NCBI GenBank assembly: GCA_030141605.1
Contig: JAQGDQ010000544.1
Coordinates: forward strand, 117,501-146,434
Source: Tubiluchus corallicola
Lineage: Eukaryota; Priapulida; Priapulimorpha; Priapulimorphida; Tubiluchidae
DNA length: 28,934 bases
Reading direction: 5' to 3'
Each line of letters opens with the position of its first letter. The first letter of the stretch is position 1. Below, piece after piece: positions 26,918 through 28,934 of the stretch. Position numbers and translations under genes: made by a program. The notes under the pieces were generated by a model. It searched no databases. It was given only the letters and a program-made list of their open reading frames with translations, and had not been told where the DNA came from.

Positions 26918-28232
26918 TAAAACTAATGTAATTGCACATCCTGTGGGGTGCAGATGTAAAAAATGATAATCCACAAAAGGGTAGCTTTTCAAGCTTTTAT
27001 AATTATGGATTTTATGCTTTTATTGTGAAACTTTAAGCCTGAGGTGAATCCTCGTACCTGATAAAAAACAGAACCTTTTTCTATGGATTCACATGCTTAT
27101 GCACAATAATATTTTGTTTTGCATAATAATATTACCGTAATTTCAAAATCTATATTTTTTACGAATTACCAAATCCCAGCCAGTAATATCCAGGCTGATA
27201 TTTACATGAGTAAGCCGAAACCCGTCAATTATAGGTAGTGTGCTAATGGTCTGATAGCTTTGCGCAATTCTATACGGTTCTTCATTACCAGGCAGATGCG
27301 CAGTAATGCATTGAATTGAGATGTAGCCAACAGGTGAGCAAGGCAGGTAGGACAGCTTACCTGAGTCTCAGAGCTATCCAGAGATGAACGAGACGAACGT
27401 TCCTCATTGCTGTACTATAATTTTGGTGTTGCGAGTTATCTTTGCATTATCATATTTGATTTATCAACAATGGATGCCAGTTTTCTGATTCTTTAGTGAA
27501 ATTTGGTTTGTAGAACTTCAATAAATTAAAACGTTGAGGAAATAGCGACGTGATTATTTACGTGATCTAATAAATCTATCCAACTTAGAAAGTGAGTTTC
27601 TTGAGGAATTTCACAGACGATTATGATCAGAATTAAAAATAATTACAATTCGTGCTATTTAACACAATATTATACAGTAATATATAATTGCAAGACATTA
27701 TTCCTTCTGTTGACTTTACGTTTCCGATAAATAAACGTCAATAAAAATGCGTCGTGTAATACTGACGTAATTGCATCTGTATTTATTAAATTGCACAAAC
27801 ATTACCAATTGGCACAAACATTTTAAATTATTAGTCTAGTTACATAAGTCTTTCCAGCAGGTAAGTGAAATGCTAAGTAATATAGATTTGCACGGAAAGA
27901 TTTTGGGTCATAATTTAACATTGCCTTTTCTTCCCCTGATTTACGTGGCGTAGTGACGTCATGTAATGGCGCCGTCGGAACAGTATTGCTGGAGATTTAA
28001 AATGAAGACAAACAAAAGATCCTTTCAACGCGAATACGATATGTGCATAAAATTGCTGTAAAGTAGCATAATTTTTAAGGCGATTTTTCTGAAACCTATT
28101 TTAGGTGCCCCTTTTCTTGTCCTTTAAACATGGTTGTACATAAGCAGTTTTACCGATATTTATCATCCATTTAAATAACTTCTCTCATTTAAATAACGTT
28201 TTATTTAATTCTTTTTCAATCTTTTGGTGCAG
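26918..28232. other. Upstream region of the PstS-like gene
   Basis: AT-rich, no coding region recognised. A TGACGTCA octamer (CRE-like) lies at 27954-27961. A strong donor-like cag|gtaagt (27861) and an acceptor-like cttttggtgcag (28232) could bound a 5' UTR intron. If they do not, the octamer would sit in the promoter region. Confidence 0.45.
27861..28232 (+). other. Putative 5' UTR intron of the PstS-like gene
   Basis: The donor ccagcag|gtaagt matches the consensus fully, and the acceptor ctttttcaatcttttggtgcag has a pyrimidine tract. The acceptor lies 94 bases before the coding ATG. Sequence signals only; no transcript evidence. Confidence 0.35.
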
Positions 28233-28326
28233 GCCTATCAACTAGACCAAATAAAGCTGCTACTCATCAGGGAGGACAAACAGAACAAACAAAGCTAATT
28301 AATACACACGTTTTACTCATCAAATA

Positions 28327-28664
28327 ATGACACTAATTGCAACTATAGCATTTTTACGACTTCTGATCCTATACCTAACATCTCCAGTTCTGGAAACGTG
28401 TGCTTACGATGATAGAACTCTAAGAGGAGCAGGGGCTTCATTTCCTAACAAGGTCTATCAGAGTTGGGTGACCGCATACCAGTCCGAAAGGCAGAAGTGG
28501 TTATACTTGACGTCGTCGTATGATGCCATTGGCAGCGGAAACGGCAGAAAAAGAATTAAAAGTGCGGCAACAAGTGGCATTGATTACGCTGGTAGTGACA
28601 GCTTGCTGAAGAAAAGTGATTATGAAGAGAATCCAGATCTTCAGATGTTTCCAAGTCTTATTGG
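28327..28664 (+). CDS. PstS-like phosphate-binding protein, first coding exon (partial gene)
   Basis: 112 codons plus two bases, then donor |gtaagt at 28665 (reading on gives an immediate TAA). Residues 1-26 form a hydrophobic signal peptide. The mature part starts near 27 and carries LRGAGASFPNKVYQSWVTAY (32-51), YDAIGSGNG (65-73) and DYAGSD (86-91). These match the bacterial PstS pattern GAGATFP...Y..W, Y..iGSs.G and DFgasD, whose Ser/Thr, Ser and Asp residues bind phosphate. The second lobe, with the Arg and Ser-Gly-Thr phosphate contacts, must lie in exons beyond the window. The family is the type 2 periplasmic-binding fold (PBP-like). Its role in an animal is unknown; secreted anion binding is inferred. 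Eukaryotic splicing argues against bacterial contamination. Confidence 0.85.
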
Positions 28665-28934
28665 GTAAGTTACTCTGTGCACTTTTTTGGGTAACTGTAG
28701 TAGTAGTAGTAGTGACAGTGGTAGTGGTAGTGGTAGTGGTAGTGGTAGTGGAAGTGGTAGTGGTAGCGGTAGTGGAAGTGGAAGTAGTAGCGGTAGTGGT
28801 AGTGGTAGTGGTAGTGGTAGTGGTATTGATAGTGGTAATGGAAGTGGTAGTTGTGGCAGTGGCAGTGGTACTGATAGTGGTAATGGAAGTGGTAGTAGTG
28901 GTAGTGGCAGTGGTATTGATAGTGGTAATGGAAG
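28665..28934 (+). other. Intron 1 (coding) of the PstS-like gene, incomplete
   Basis: Starts gtaagt and runs off the window. It is almost entirely simple repeat after 28696. Confidence 0.8.
28697..28934. repeat. (AGTGGT)n hexanucleotide repeat, cut by window end
   Basis: Agtggt units with gaagtg, agcggt, attgat and aatgga variants. In one frame it would code for Ser-Gly repeats, but it lies behind the splice donor and an in-frame stop. Confidence 0.95.

Noticed and set aside
28327-28664. PstS-like exon as bacterial contamination
   Set aside because: It ends at a consensus GTAAGT donor with an immediate stop behind it, and it is contiguous with AT-rich, satellite-rich animal DNA.
28697-28934. 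Ser-Gly repeat domain continuing the PstS-like protein
   Set aside because: An in-frame TAA follows the last exon codon and the donor is strong, so the repeat is intronic.

Overview
This is animal (metazoan) nuclear DNA. It is AT-rich, every coding block is interrupted by GT-AG introns, and microsatellites, minisatellites and retrotransposon debris fill the non-coding parts. A precise taxon cannot be read from the sequence. A marine invertebrate, possibly an early-branching one, is my inference from the overall look and from the bacterial-type phosphate-binding gene at the right edge.

Layout. Positions 1-414 are an (ACTT)n array. From 875 to 23263 (+) lies one complete 22-exon gene for an M1-family zinc aminopeptidase, closest in visible motifs to aminopeptidase N. 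The exons join in frame to 975 codons plus stop. They encode a short cytosolic tail, one membrane anchor, the GAMEN exopeptidase motif, HEIAH-X18-E zinc ligands, the catalytic Tyr region and an ERAP1-like C-terminal half with two conserved cysteine pairs. Its introns hold simple repeats, a duplicated intronic segment, two LINE fragments, LTR-like blocks, a tRNA-like/SINE remnant and an antisense orphan exon of a DnaJ subfamily A co-chaperone. Exon 20 has a duplicated out-of-frame acceptor region and a duplicated in-frame donor.

Positions 23264-28326 are intergenic. They are dominated by two unrelated minisatellites: 24 units of about 42 bp (23951-24947) and about 50 units of 34 bp (25153-26917). 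At 28327 (+) starts the first coding exon of a secreted PstS-like phosphate-binding protein. It ends at a strong splice donor (28664), and the window closes inside an (AGTGGT)n repeat in its intron.

The two genes have no evident functional link beyond both being predicted to face the outside of the cell. The aminopeptidase would trim peptides at the cell surface, and the PstS-like protein would bind phosphate or another small anion in a secretory or extracellular compartment.
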